The translations under genes were made by a program, and so were the position numbers. A stretch of DNA of 64,000 nt from Photobacterium sanguinicancri (GTDB taxonomy: Bacteria; Pseudomonadota; Gammaproteobacteria; Enterobacterales; Vibrionaceae): positions 2,294,001-2,358,000 of the forward strand of contig NZ_AP024850.1 in the NCBI RefSeq assembly GCF_024346675.1. Direction: 5' to 3'. Below are positions 1 to 8,133 of this stretch, one piece after another. The notes below the pieces were generated by a model that made no database searches, was not told the origin of the DNA, and saw only the letters and a program-made list of their open reading frames with translations. The first letter of the stretch is position 1, and every line of letters begins with the position of its first letter.

Positions 1-1601
1 CAGTAATAGCTGTCGAACCCTACTACTGTGTCATTTAAGATGCTCTTGGTATAACCCGCACGGTAGGACATATCTTCCATTCCGTACGCCAAGCTATCAA
101 TTAGAAGTGATTTAAGTTCAGATTCAGATGGCAGGCGCCAATCATTACGACCACATAAGGTTTGTGTATTAACGGTTTTAGCATAGGCTTGCGCTTGCGC
201 TAATGTCATCAAAGGTGCTGCGCTATCAATACGCTGCCATAAGATGTCAGTATTCGGCACCACAGTTTTGAAGAAGTTATCAGTAGAACACGCCCATTTA
301 GAGGCGTCTTGGTCACGTAGTGGCTGACCCGCTACACCATTCTTGATAAAACGCTTTTTCCACTCATTATCTTCATCACCGGCTTTATTAACTTCAGATT
401 TTAACGGCGCTGTTATTTCACCCGTCGAGTTATCCGATTCATCAGGTATAACCGCCCCACTCACTAACATTGCAAATCGAGGCTCATTGGTTGAACGAGG
501 TGACATTTTTTCGTATGCGAAGTCGCTGCCCATCCACATCACTAGCGCATCACCAACAGTTTTATTCGAGCCTTGCCAATCACCATCAGGACCTTCATGA
601 CCATTTAAATAAATGGTAAAGTGATTGGTCCAATAAGCTTCATCATAATTCGCATCAAGGTAGGGGAAGAAGAAACGATCAATCGGTGATTGGCGCTTTT
701 CTTCGTTCAACATCTCTGTTGTTAATACAGTCTTCCATTCATTACGTGTCGGCATTCGCCAATCTGTTTTGCCACATAACTTTTGTGCATTTGCTATTTC
801 CGCTAAATTATCGGTATTACAATCTTTATCAAGCGCACAACTTGCCGACATGTAGTCACGGTGATGTTGTGTTCTCTCCCCCCAGTAATAAGTTGAATCA
901 AATGCAAAGTCACCATTTGCTTGCAAGACCTGCCAAGTTAAATCTGAACTTGCATCGGTTACACATGACCAATCACTTTTGTCGCGCGTAAGTACTTGCA
1001 GATCAGAAGCTAACGCACCACCTGCTGCATCTAACTTGGTAAAACGAGGAACAATCGTATTCTCATCTTTTTGGAACAAGGGCAATGTATACCCTAAGAC
1101 TTGATACGGCTTATCACCCACTTGGTAATTTATTTTAAAATGATAATTCTGCTCAGAAGCCAAACGTGAATGTATTACCGAGCTTTTTGGATCGCTAGAA
1201 TTAACATTGCGAGCTTCAGGTGAATCTATAATCGCTTTTGCTTGCTGAGCTGACTTATTAACCTTGCTACTACTCGTAAGCTCAAACACCATTTCACCAG
1301 AGGCTTGATCAATATAAGCTCGACCAAAATTAGTTTTAATATTTGTCACATTCGCCGCTGTTAATGCTGAAATCCCCGGCGCGTCGAAGGTCACGCGGTT
1401 AATCGCGATTGATTTAACTTGATCGGCAGTGAGCTCTGTTATCTGCTCTTTATCATTTGTATCAGGTTGAGTGGGCTGTACGGGTTTAGTCGGTTGTGAC
1501 GGAATTGAAGGCTGTTGGGTAACGGGTGTTTTGTTATCACTGTGGTTACACCCTGACAGTAAAGTCGCAGCAATAAATACTAATGGTTGGCTGATTTTCA
1601 T
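1..1601 (-). CDS. DUF1566 (Lcl C-terminal type) lipoprotein, 3' end cut by window edge
   Basis: The minus-strand frame is open from an ATG at 1601 to the window edge, about 533 residues. It begins MKISQPLVFIAATLLSGCNH, a lipoprotein signal with lipobox LSGC, then a Thr/Pro/Gln-rich linker. Two DUF1566-like modules follow. Each has a Trp-rich core (DLTWQVLQ; TDILWQRIDS) and the hallmark WR-M/L-P motif (LCGKTDWRMPTRNEW; LCGRNDWRLPSESEL). The family is common in marine gammaproteobacteria as surface lipoproteins of unknown role, and no enzymatic residues are recognised. The open frames on the opposite strand here are shadows. A possible Fur operator lies about 60 bases upstream. Confidence 0.85.
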   Translation of the reverse strand, partial: MKISQPLVFIAATLLSGCNHSDNKTPVTQQPSIPSQPTKPVQPTQPDTNDKEQITELTADQVKSIAINRVTFDAPGISALTAANVTNIKTNFGRAYIDQASGEMVFELTSSSKVNKSAQQAKAIIDSPEARNVNSSDPKSSVIHSRLASEQNYHFKINYQVGDKPYQVLGYTLPLFQKDENTIVPRFTKLDAAGGALASDLQVLTRDKSDWSCVTDASSDLTWQVLQANGDFAFDSTYYWGERTQHHRDYMSASCALDKDCNTDNLAEIANAQKLCGKTDWRMPTRNEWKTVLTTEMLNEEKRQSPIDRFFFPYLDANYDEAYWTNHFTIYLNGHEGPDGDWQGSNKTVGDALVMWMGSDFAYEKMSPRSTNEPRFAMLVSGAVIPDESDNSTGEITAPLKSEVNKAGDEDNEWKKRFIKNGVAGQPLRDQDASKWACSTDNFFKTVVPNTDILWQRIDSAAPLMTLAQAQAYAKTVNTQTLCGRNDWRLPSESELKSLLIDSLAYGMEDMSYRAGYTKSILNDTVVGFDSYY

Positions 1602-1659
1602 ATTATAGTTCTATTGTTTTTTGTTGAGCGGCGCAGAGTATACTCAAGAAAAACCAATT

Positions 1660-1678
1660 GCAAATAGAAATCAATATC
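1660..1678. promoter_or_regulatory. Possible Fur box upstream of the DUF1566 lipoprotein gene
   Basis: The 19-mer GCAAATAGAAATCAATATC matches the Fur consensus GATAATGATAATCATTATC at 13 of 19 positions. It sits 59-77 bases upstream of the ATG. The match is moderate in AT-rich sequence, so it is suggestive only. Confidence 0.3.
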
Positions 1679-1860
1679 ATTCGCTATTAGATCACAATAA
1701 TAAAGCACCGTCCTAATATTGATTTAGTAAATAGGAAGCCAAGCAGCACACAGTGTCAATAGTACCGAAAAGATGGGAAATGGAGAGTCTTCATAATGCT
1801 ATTGCTAGCGATTGGGGATAGTGGCTTTGGTACAAATCCCCTCTAAGCCAAACGCATACG

Positions 1861-1890
1861 AAAAAGCCCAGCATTTCTGCTGGGCTTTTT
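1861..1890. terminator. Bidirectional rho-independent terminator
   Basis: Stem AAAAAGCCCAGCA / TGCTGGGCTTTTT around a TTTC loop, with A and T runs on both flanks so it can work in either direction. Confidence 0.8.
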
Positions 1891-1896
1891 CTAATA

Positions 1897-2030
1897 TGGC
1901 GGAGAGATAGGGATTTACTGCTCGCAAGCTCGCGCCCTTCGGGCTATTGCCTTTTCGCGCCTTCGGCACGGGCAATGTGCTTTCGCTTCGCTCAGGTGAA
2001 CCCTGCCTAGGGTTCGGCACCCTATCTCTA
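1897..2030. repeat. Palindromic element bounded by inverted tRNA-Ser 3'-end sequences
   Basis: The left end, TGGCGGAGAGATAGGGATTT, is identical to the reverse complement of the tRNA-Ser 3' end including CCA. The right end (CCTAGGGTTCGGCACCCTAT plus CTCTA) resembles the same tRNA T-arm and acceptor in the opposite orientation. AGAGATAGGG (1903-1912) and CCCTATCTCT (2020-2029) form a perfect 10-base inverted repeat. The interior is GC-rich with short palindromes. Positions 1957-2030 recur at 17173-17247. Confidence 0.65.
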
Positions 2031-2046
2031 ATTCACAAAATTTAGA

Positions 2047-2082
2047 CGAAAAAAAACCGCTGAAATTTCAGCGGTTTTTTAA
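2047..2082 (-). terminator. Terminator of tRNA-Ser copy 1
   Basis: Perfect palindrome AACCGCTGAAATTTCAGCGGTT (two 11-base arms, 2055-2076) with A run and T run flanks, just downstream of the tRNA on the minus strand. The same structure follows the second tRNA copy. Confidence 0.85.
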
Positions 2083-2085
2083 AAA

Positions 2086-2175
2086 TGGCGGAGAGATAGG
2101 GATTTGAACCCTAGGACGGGATAAACCGCCGCCGGTTTTCAAGACCGGTGCTTTCGACCACTCAGCCATCTCTCC
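2086..2175 (-). tRNA. tRNA-Ser (anticodon UGA), copy 1
   Basis: Ninety bases including an encoded CCA. The acceptor GGAGAGA pairs with TCTCTCC, the anticodon loop is CTTGAAA with anticodon TGA, a long class II variable arm is present, and the T loop reads GGTTCAAATCC. The mature sequence appears the same as the copy at 17303-17392. The promoter and terminator are both recognisable. Confidence 0.97.
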
Positions 2176-2184
2176 ATGAGGCGT

Positions 2185-2213
2185 ATAATAAGGGGTTCGC
2201 TAAAACCTGTAAA
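2185..2213 (-). promoter_or_regulatory. Sigma-70 promoter of tRNA-Ser copy 1
   Basis: On the minus strand, -35 TTTACA, a 17-base spacer and -10 TATTAT, ending about ten bases before the mature tRNA. The second tRNA has the same layout with -10 TAATAT. Confidence 0.7.
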
Positions 2214-2289
2214 GCAGAAATAAGCCCTAAAAAGCTCACCCGCACAATAAGCAAGCAAGATGCGAGTAATACGTCGATATTCACACCTC

Positions 2290-2403
2290 TCAGCCAAAGA
2301 AAACCGCTACTAACAAAACCATCAAAAAGATGACACCTGTCACTTTTAGCAATAATGCTAACTGACGTGTTCCCCCTTTGGGTGCTTGATTACAACATCC
2401 CAT
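2290..2403 (-). CDS. 37-residue single-pass membrane peptide under a copper-type promoter
   Basis: The ORF runs from ATG 2403 to TGA 2290. The product starts MGCCNQAPKGGTRQLALL and ends in a hydrophobic helix of about 18 residues (VTGVIFLMVLLVAVFFG). A strong ribosome-binding site (GGGGGA) sits six bases before the ATG. The vicinal Cys3-Cys4 pair is a plausible metal ligand. The gene begins about 30 bases downstream of a CueR-like promoter, which suggests copper-responsive expression. I do not recognise a named family. Too short for ordinary gene callers, but start, RBS, promoter and membrane segment agree. Confidence 0.7.
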   Translation of the reverse strand: MGCCNQAPKGGTRQLALLLKVTGVIFLMVLLVAVFFG

Positions 2404-2435
2404 GTTAATTCCCCCTTTCTCTCACCAATGCAAAA

Positions 2436-2466
2436 ACGGTACACCTTCCAGCTAATGGAAGGTCAA
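2436..2466 (-). promoter_or_regulatory. CueR-type (MerR family) copper-responsive promoter
   Basis: On the minus strand: -35 TTGACC, operator ACCTTCCATTAGCTGGAAGG plus T (perfect 7-base arms, 7-base centre, 2443-2463), and a weak -10 TACCGT after a 19-base spacer. The over-long spacer, with the dyad between -35 and -10, is the hallmark of MerR-family promoters. The ACCTTCC/GGAAGGT arms are those of CueR sites at copA and cueO. No cueR or copA gene is in the window. Confidence 0.75.
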
Positions 2467-2660
2467 GAGTGACTTTACCGCTCAAAGCAATCAACAACGT
2501 TAGATAAAAAGAAAATAGCGAAGTAACACTATGGGGTGCTCATAGTTAGAGCATCTAAGCCAACAGACAAATAACAAACGAAACGCCACTTATTAAAACC
2601 AAGCAAAACCCTGAAATACGGCTTTGCTTAGTTGAAGACCCTGACATTAAAATAAAAAGA

Positions 2661-4961
2661 TTACTTCTTATTTAAAAAGAACACATGCTCATTATTATCA
2701 CGATTATGAGTCACCCACTTTTTAACCGGCCGATACCCAGAAGCACTCACCTCAACATAATAGCTATCAGGTTGTAATAACATGCCATCTTGATATTTTG
2801 GCTTAATATTAAGAATCCGAATTCTATTCTCTGATACATTTGAACGTACAAACATCGCCACCTTACCATTTACAACCTTAGGTTCAGTTTGTTTATATTG
2901 ATCGATACTTAATAATGGGTAAATTTTTTCATCCCAATCATTAATTGGTTTCAGTACGTGTTTTTCAAACAGAGAAAAAACATGGAAGTTTTTATCAAAA
3001 GCCATACCGATAGGCTGAATACTCGGCTGAGAATGAAGCACCCATGTAATAGCGGATGACGTCAATGGCGACACACTGTTATCAATAGATTTCAGGAAAT
3101 ATGCGGTTGTTGAACCTTCATCTGTAAACTTAGAATTTCCCATCAATAATGGGACCGAGAAAATAGCGATAATAACAGCTAGCGCAGCAACATGGTTCAT
3201 TCGCTTGCTTTTCGACGTACTAACCTCGTTTTCGCCATAACTTAATAATGCCCAAAACTTAAACGGTAACTTAAAGAAAGTTATAAGCACTAAAAACAAC
3301 GACAAGCTCATTGATATAGGGGGAACAATGATAGAACGAAGTGCACTCTTCCCTTCATTTTCATACAAGCCACCATCTTCGAACCTAACAACGGAAGAGT
3401 TAATATAAGCAAGCCATTTGTCACGTTCGCGCTGTACATTCACTAAGGTGACGTTCTTATAGAACTGCTTATTGTTCCACGTCGTCAATACAGGGTTAAC
3501 ATAATATTCTTCACCCATGCTCTGTTTTATCTGATTTTGAATGCTTGAGTGCTTTTGGAACTGATTAAAGTTAAGGCCTGGAGGAATACTAAGATCCCGC
3601 TTCGCCATTTCTTTATTCCACTTTCTTTTGGCTTTATCTCTGGTGGTGGTTCTTACTGCATTCTTGAACGCTGTCACATCATTAATGGTCCAGTTAGTAG
3701 CTAACTGAACCCCTTTATTTTTACTTTTTCTCACAATATTACGCGCAGTAATCTTGTGATGTCTAAACTGTGAAAAGGTAGCAATTCCCATGGAATAACC
3801 TGTTTCAGACTTAAATTCCCCTTTCATTAAGTTCAATATGTTAGGTACATAGTCGCTAGGTTTACTGGAATAAACGAGATGCTGGTCCTGCTCTCCCCCA
3901 TCACCGGTTGCCAACTCAAGACCAGCAAGTACAGCTGACAGGCCTAAGGTTAAAATAGTCTCACTAACTGTTGTTGTGCCCTTAACTCGTCCCTTTTCAG
4001 TTACCAGCCAATAATTCATTTCTTTGTAAGGAAGGCCATATTTCGCTAAACCTTGGCGGTAATGACTTTCAACCGTTTTAATACATTTGTTCTGATGCTT
4101 AATATTGCTATAACGGCTTATGCAGTTATTCTTTTCATCAAAAGCTTGAGATATTTTAGGTGCCAACTCTTGTGCTTTGCCTTCCGCTCGCATCAAATAG
4201 GATTTTTCAGCCGATTGATAACGCTTCCAGCCTTTCAAAACATCGCTTTCAACATTACTCCAAGCTTTATTGGCTTCATTATGGCGAGAAGCAACCGCAT
4301 CGTTATATTGTTTATTGGCTTGCTTATAATCGCCCCATGCAACATGTACATCTTTTCGCATATCTCGATACACGGCATAGTCTTCATCGAACCGTGCCCC
4401 TGCACGATTCAAAAGATACTTTTCTAGAATCGCATTTTTTTGCTTATCCACATCGTTTATAAAACTGTCATTGCTGTAAATAAGCCCCCCCATTAATGCA
4501 AGAAAGGTCATTTCGTGGGCAGAGGTTGCATGTTCAGGTTCAAATGGAATGCCTTCTATCCGTAATGCATTTTGCGCCAAACTTGAACGAAGTACATTAG
4601 ACATAAAGGCATTTTGTCTTTGTTCTGCGCTAGATGAATCAATAATAAAATAATCCACCAGCCATTTTTGACCAAAGAAAGTAGTAGGCCAAACAATAAG
4701 CGCAACGACCACCATAGCTGGAATTGCCGTTCTTTTTTGCGCAGCCACGCGCCCAGAGACAAGCAAATCAATCATTAATAAGGTAACACCAATACCTGAT
4801 ATGGCACGGCCAAAAAGCTCTGTAATATGTAATGTTTCATCCGAAAGACCCGATGAACCCGCTACCTCTACAAGTTTTGCATTGAAAATGACTTCAGGTA
4901 TCAAGTAAATCAGTGACATTGCGAATAAGAATAGCGCAAGCCATTTAGGTTTTGATTGCAT
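2661..4961 (-). CDS. Large multi-pass membrane protein with PEGA-like C-terminus (FtsK-like locus)
   Basis: A 766-residue protein, last gene of the FtsK-like operon. Three hydrophobic helices lie near the N-terminus (about 7-29, 47-69, 79-100). A long polar, helix-rich region follows (about 105-320), rich in Tyr/Lys/Glu. A possible helix lies near 330-350, and a further pair at about 545-575 and 590-610. The last about 90 residues end in a beta-rich stretch with a (S)YYVEVSASGYRP motif like the PEGA fold of surface and kinase proteins. I know no named family. As the only large polytopic protein in the operon it is the obvious candidate for a channel or scaffold, but that is inference. Eight bases separate it from the upstream lipoprotein gene. 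Confidence 0.85.
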   Translation of the reverse strand: MQSKPKWLALFLFAMSLIYLIPEVIFNAKLVEVAGSSGLSDETLHITELFGRAISGIGVTLLMIDLLVSGRVAAQKRTAIPAMVVVALIVWPTTFFGQKWLVDYFIIDSSSAEQRQNAFMSNVLRSSLAQNALRIEGIPFEPEHATSAHEMTFLALMGGLIYSNDSFINDVDKQKNAILEKYLLNRAGARFDEDYAVYRDMRKDVHVAWGDYKQANKQYNDAVASRHNEANKAWSNVESDVLKGWKRYQSAEKSYLMRAEGKAQELAPKISQAFDEKNNCISRYSNIKHQNKCIKTVESHYRQGLAKYGLPYKEMNYWLVTEKGRVKGTTTVSETILTLGLSAVLAGLELATGDGGEQDQHLVYSSKPSDYVPNILNLMKGEFKSETGYSMGIATFSQFRHHKITARNIVRKSKNKGVQLATNWTINDVTAFKNAVRTTTRDKAKRKWNKEMAKRDLSIPPGLNFNQFQKHSSIQNQIKQSMGEEYYVNPVLTTWNNKQFYKNVTLVNVQRERDKWLAYINSSVVRFEDGGLYENEGKSALRSIIVPPISMSLSLFLVLITFFKLPFKFWALLSYGENEVSTSKSKRMNHVAALAVIIAIFSVPLLMGNSKFTDEGSTTAYFLKSIDNSVSPLTSSAITWVLHSQPSIQPIGMAFDKNFHVFSLFEKHVLKPINDWDEKIYPLLSIDQYKQTEPKVVNGKVAMFVRSNVSENRIRILNIKPKYQDGMLLQPDSYYVEVSASGYRPVKKWVTHNRDNNEHVFFLNKK

Positions 4962-4969
4962 AGCGTTTT

Positions 4970-6385
4970 TTACTCAGGAATAACAATATGGATAGGATCG
5001 AACACAACATTTAAATCGGTGTCGGCAGGTATTTCAGGCTCGGCAATAAAAACGGCTTTCTTCGTTACCTTCTTAACCACTCTCTTAGGCATTGTTAATG
5101 ATTTAACTTCACCATCAATTGCTAAGTAGTAGCCATTTTTTAAATAATCACCTTGAATCTCAAGTGCCGAAAAATCACCATTTCTTGGAAGTTGGCTGAT
5201 TTTTTTCCCTTGGTCGGTCATTGGCAAATAACCACCGTTCTCAGAAATCAAACGAGGAAAGAGAGACGCACACACTTTATATTTAGATGTCGTTACGTCA
5301 GCAACATCTGGTAAGAGTTTATTTTTGCTAGCTAAAGATTGCAATGTGCTGATATGGTAATCATCACCATTGATTGAGTAAGTCGACACTGAAAGGTTAT
5401 TTGCTTTTGCACGCTGATAAATGGTTGAGTGTTTAGCATAGCTACGAATATCAACATGCAATCCCGCGTTGCTTCCCAACTTTCTCGCGACTTCTGTCGC
5501 GCTAATCTTAGGGTGATTTTGCTTTGCTAATGCTCTATCTATCGCCCGATTTGATGAACCTCGATTGCGCTGATACATCTTATCATTGGATATTGCCTGC
5601 CTGATTGAGCGTTTATAGCGTTGAGCTGAGAGACTATCGGGCCCCCACACATAGCCCAAATAAACCTCATCATCTAATCCTCTTAGATGCTGCAGTTGAT
5701 ATAGTTTTCCTGAAGTAAAGAAGTACGATCCTGATGCTAACGAGCGCTTCACTATACGGTTAAGTTCGCTCAGCTGGTCAAGCGTCGCATCACCTTGAAT
5801 GTTAATGGCTAACCGCTGATGAGCTAGATACGGATCCCACGTATTGGCAATCTCTTTAATTGAAGGAATACGATCATCCGTTAGTTGCCCGTCGCGATCT
5901 CGCAGCCGCAGTTTTGACAAATCGTTAGTCGACAACTCATAGAACTTCTTTCGGTGTCCTTGTTTATTTGCCGCAGCTCGGCCTGTTTCGTCATCGTGAT
6001 AAGCAAACCAATCCCCTGCTTTCGTTACCCTCGCACTAATGTTGACAACATCAAAGCCATTACGGCTTGCATACTCAAGTGCATCCAGCGAGTTTTCACT
6101 AAACCTCGCATCACCTCGTTCGACACCTATATCTAGTGGACATGTTTGATTAAAAAAACCAAGATCGCCGCCTAGTGTTAAATACAGATTTCGATCCGTT
6201 AAAGCATATTGAGAGTCGACTAAAGTACGGGTATCAAGGCTTTCACTACCATATTTTGCGCCCTCTGCATTATCAGGATAATGACTAAGCAATTGAAAAC
6301 GATCACCTTCTGGCTTTTGCGGTGAAGTACAGCCTTGTAGTAATAAAAATACCAACAAAGGAAACAGTGAATAACGTGTAAACAT
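4970..6385 (-). CDS. Lipoprotein with degenerate glycerophosphodiester phosphodiesterase fold
   Basis: A 471-residue protein with lipoprotein signal MFTRYSLFPLLVFLLLQGC (Cys19). Residues about 85-330 follow the GDPD TIM-barrel pattern: an ENSLDALEYASRNGFD helix, then ARVTKAGDWFAYHDDETGR like the family's RLTKDG..V..HD..L.R. The catalytic His-Arg pair reads Glu-Arg (VERG, 88-91). The metal-binding ExD reads Asn-Ile-Ser (115-117). Only the downstream His130-Asp131 survives. It is therefore probably a catalytically dead GDPD used for binding. The C-terminal about 120 residues are unassigned. It is likely anchored in the outer membrane facing the periplasm, between two genes of the FtsK-like operon. 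Confidence 0.85.
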   Translation of the reverse strand: MFTRYSLFPLLVFLLLQGCTSPQKPEGDRFQLLSHYPDNAEGAKYGSESLDTRTLVDSQYALTDRNLYLTLGGDLGFFNQTCPLDIGVERGDARFSENSLDALEYASRNGFDVVNISARVTKAGDWFAYHDDETGRAAANKQGHRKKFYELSTNDLSKLRLRDRDGQLTDDRIPSIKEIANTWDPYLAHQRLAINIQGDATLDQLSELNRIVKRSLASGSYFFTSGKLYQLQHLRGLDDEVYLGYVWGPDSLSAQRYKRSIRQAISNDKMYQRNRGSSNRAIDRALAKQNHPKISATEVARKLGSNAGLHVDIRSYAKHSTIYQRAKANNLSVSTYSINGDDYHISTLQSLASKNKLLPDVADVTTSKYKVCASLFPRLISENGGYLPMTDQGKKISQLPRNGDFSALEIQGDYLKNGYYLAIDGEVKSLTMPKRVVKKVTKKAVFIAEPEIPADTDLNVVFDPIHIVIPE

Positions 6386-6391
6386 AATTAA

Positions 6392-6838
6392 TTAGATAGG
6401 TTCTATATGAGTGTAAGTGGCGCTCAATGCTTCTTGAAACAAATGGCGGTTATCACAGTAGTCTTTTTCAAATTTCAGCCCGCTCTTTTGAGACTGCTGG
6501 CCCAATGCATTTTTCCGTTCAGCGGCCTCCTGTGTGTAAACACATTGCTCTTCGTCTGCATAACAGATCAGTAAAAGATCATGGAGATGTTGAAATAATT
6601 GCTGACAAGCATCCGCATTTTCTATTTGGTCTGAAAAAGACTGAATAACCGAATTTTGGTGCGCATCTATTGGGGCTAGATACCGACGTTCGGCATTGAT
6701 TGCAGCGTTGTCGGCCCAAATAGCTCGAATTGTTCGTACATCTTCTTTGAAGACAGACACTTGATAACGCACACTCTCAAGCTCTGACAGTAATGCGTCA
6801 CAAGATGTTTTATGATAGTGATGCTCAAAACTAGGCAT
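6392..6838 (-). CDS. 148-residue small helical protein with W-x-D motif
   Basis: No signal peptide or membrane segment. It is predicted mainly helical. The central section reads RAIWADNAAINAERRYLAPI: a Trp followed by small/polar residues and then (R)RYLxP, leading into a second helix. This resembles the helix-turn-helix hairpin of WXG100 proteins. The same RRYLxP also occurs in the 89-residue protein at 8123-8392. The second half contains several Cys residues. It lies between the coiled-coil gene and the lipoprotein gene. Not assigned to a family; a substrate, adaptor or chaperone role is inference. Confidence 0.8.
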   Translation of the reverse strand: MPSFEHHYHKTSCDALLSELESVRYQVSVFKEDVRTIRAIWADNAAINAERRYLAPIDAHQNSVIQSFSDQIENADACQQLFQHLHDLLLICYADEEQCVYTQEAAERKNALGQQSQKSGLKFEKDYCDNRHLFQEALSATYTHIEPI

Positions 6839-6847
6839 ATATGCTCC

Positions 6848-7867
6848 TTATTCCGTCCGTAGGGGCTGATCAAATGCAGCTAACAAATCTGATTTTGATT
6901 TTAGCGAACGTTTAAGCTGGTAATTGACTGTCTCTAGTTCTTCTAATGATGTATTGGCGTTACGTAGCTCAATGAAATTGCTGTCATTACGCTGATGGAG
7001 TAAAGCCAATTTTTGGCTTAGTACTGAACATTGGGATTGCATTTTTTTATATTTAATTTCAATCGCATCAATGCCTTCGGCAACCCCATCCAAGTTACGG
7101 CTCTCATCTAAAAAGAATCGGTAAGAGCGATTAGATCGCTCTTGTTGCTGATAAGCGACTTCTCTTACATGTTCTGAATTTGCTAACGCCGCTCTGCTGC
7201 CCTCGACTTGATAAACGGCTTTCTTTAACTCAGCTTCTGCCTGCTTTAATGCCGCTAGCGCCTTATTTTCGATTGCCACAAACTTATTCATGGTGGATTT
7301 CGCTGCAGACTCAGCCCTTTGCGCTGCAGCCGTACATGGCCCTCTGCGCTCTACACGCTTAGTACCATCTGGTTGCGTGACCTCGACATGAGAAACTTGC
7401 TCTTGCAAACTCCTAAGACTTGACAGTGCACTAGCATGTTCGGCTCTGGCTTTATCTGCTGAAACACGTGCTTCTTGGTACTGCACTCTCACAACATTAA
7501 CGGCAGCACGTGCCCTCGATTCCCATTGCTTAGCCTTACTCAGTTGGTCAGCCCAAAATGAAACTAATTTAGCGCCGACACGCGTGTTTTCAGCCGACTC
7601 TTCTTTCAACGCCGCTAATCTTGTTTTGTTCTCATTGTTTTTTTGACGCTGTTCTTTCACATCACCTTTTAATGCAGAAAGGACAGTCACCCAAGATTCA
7701 ACACGCATTTCATTCGCAGCAAGATCTGAAGCCGCCCTTTCTGCATGCTCCACCGTTAAATTGTGGAGATCATCTGCACCCTGCAAAAACTCGTTTAAGA
7801 AATACTGGCTTTGCTCTAATTGATGCTTAAGTTCACCAAACTGATAAATCAGCAATACAGGGCTCAT
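6848..7867 (-). CDS. Cytoplasmic coiled-coil protein of the FtsK-like locus
   Basis: A 339-residue protein with no signal sequence. It consists almost wholly of heptad-rich, Ala/Glu/Gln/Lys/Arg helices broken once near residues 160-180 by a short linker (VEVTQPDGTKRVERRGP). That makes an antiparallel coiled coil likely. The start ATG at 7867 overlaps the stop of the preceding 89-residue gene as ATGA, so translation is coupled. Long coiled-coil partners accompany many secretion ATPases, but I recognise no specific family. Confidence 0.85.
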   Translation of the reverse strand: MSPVLLIYQFGELKHQLEQSQYFLNEFLQGADDLHNLTVEHAERAASDLAANEMRVESWVTVLSALKGDVKEQRQKNNENKTRLAALKEESAENTRVGAKLVSFWADQLSKAKQWESRARAAVNVVRVQYQEARVSADKARAEHASALSSLRSLQEQVSHVEVTQPDGTKRVERRGPCTAAAQRAESAAKSTMNKFVAIENKALAALKQAEAELKKAVYQVEGSRAALANSEHVREVAYQQQERSNRSYRFFLDESRNLDGVAEGIDAIEIKYKKMQSQCSVLSQKLALLHQRNDSNFIELRNANTSLEELETVNYQLKRSLKSKSDLLAAFDQPLRTE

Positions 7868-8133
7868 TGTTCCCCCCTAGACGCTTTATCTGAATGAACG
7901 GCCAATGAAGCGATCCTGTCTACATGCTCCTGAACTTGCACACCACAAGCCGATATCTGCTGAAAATACGTTTCAGTATCTTCAGCACCAACGCCATGAT
8001 AGGTATCTTTAAGCGCTAACCATTGGCCTTGCAACTCATCAGCAGCTTCATACAAACTTGTGCCTAGCACTTGGGTAGCTCGTAAAATTGTTTCTCGTGC
8101 ATGCTGGCGCTTTTGAATCTCGTTATTCTTCAT
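7864..8133 (-). CDS. WXG100-sized helical-hairpin protein B (89 residues)
   Basis: Exactly 89 residues, no signal peptide, and two amphipathic helices expected. The turn region reads QWLALKDTYHGVGAEDTETY followed by F: a Trp, then YHG-x-G in the position where WXG100 proteins have WxGxA, then an aromatic at the start of helix two. It shares WLAL...ED...Y with the upstream 89-residue neighbour, so the pair looks paralogous, like EsxA/EsxB heterodimers. It overlaps both neighbours (11 and 4 bases), implying coupled, stoichiometric synthesis. Assignment to the WXG100 superfamily is inference from size, motif and neighbourhood. Confidence 0.85.
   Translation of the reverse strand: MKNNEIQKRQHARETILRATQVLGTSLYEAADELQGQWLALKDTYHGVGAEDTETYFQQISACGVQVQEHVDRIASLAVHSDKASRGEQ

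Larger units (their letters stand above)
1602..2085. other. Gene-free, repeat-rich interval between lipoprotein gene and tRNA-Ser
   Basis: No credible protein gene is present. It holds the promoter side of the lipoprotein gene, a bidirectional hairpin terminator, a palindromic element bounded by inverted copies of the tRNA-Ser 3' end, and the tRNA terminator. A 71-codon open frame on the minus strand here is read entirely from that repeat and is not a gene. Confidence 0.7.
1957..2187 (-). repeat. Long direct repeat, copy 1 (repeat element + terminator + tRNA-Ser)
   Basis: This stretch matches 17173-17405 in the same orientation, including the 74-base GC-rich element, the terminator, the whole tRNA and the first bases upstream of it. 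Similarity fades on both sides. The two copies bracket the FtsK-like / sigma-kinase block. Confidence 0.85.

Noticed and set aside
343..991. Two plus-strand ORFs near the left edge
   Set aside because: They lie antisense to the DUF1566 lipoprotein frame, which has a signal peptide and repeated domain motifs.
1780..1850. tRNA-like 3' end on the plus strand (GGTACAAATCCCCTCTAAGCCA)
   Set aside because: No matching acceptor, D arm or anticodon arm can be folded upstream; at most an eroded remnant.
1805..2020. 71-codon minus-strand ORF in the tRNA repeat
   Set aside because: It is read through a palindromic repeat and terminator, with no RBS and Arg/Ser-rich low-complexity output.
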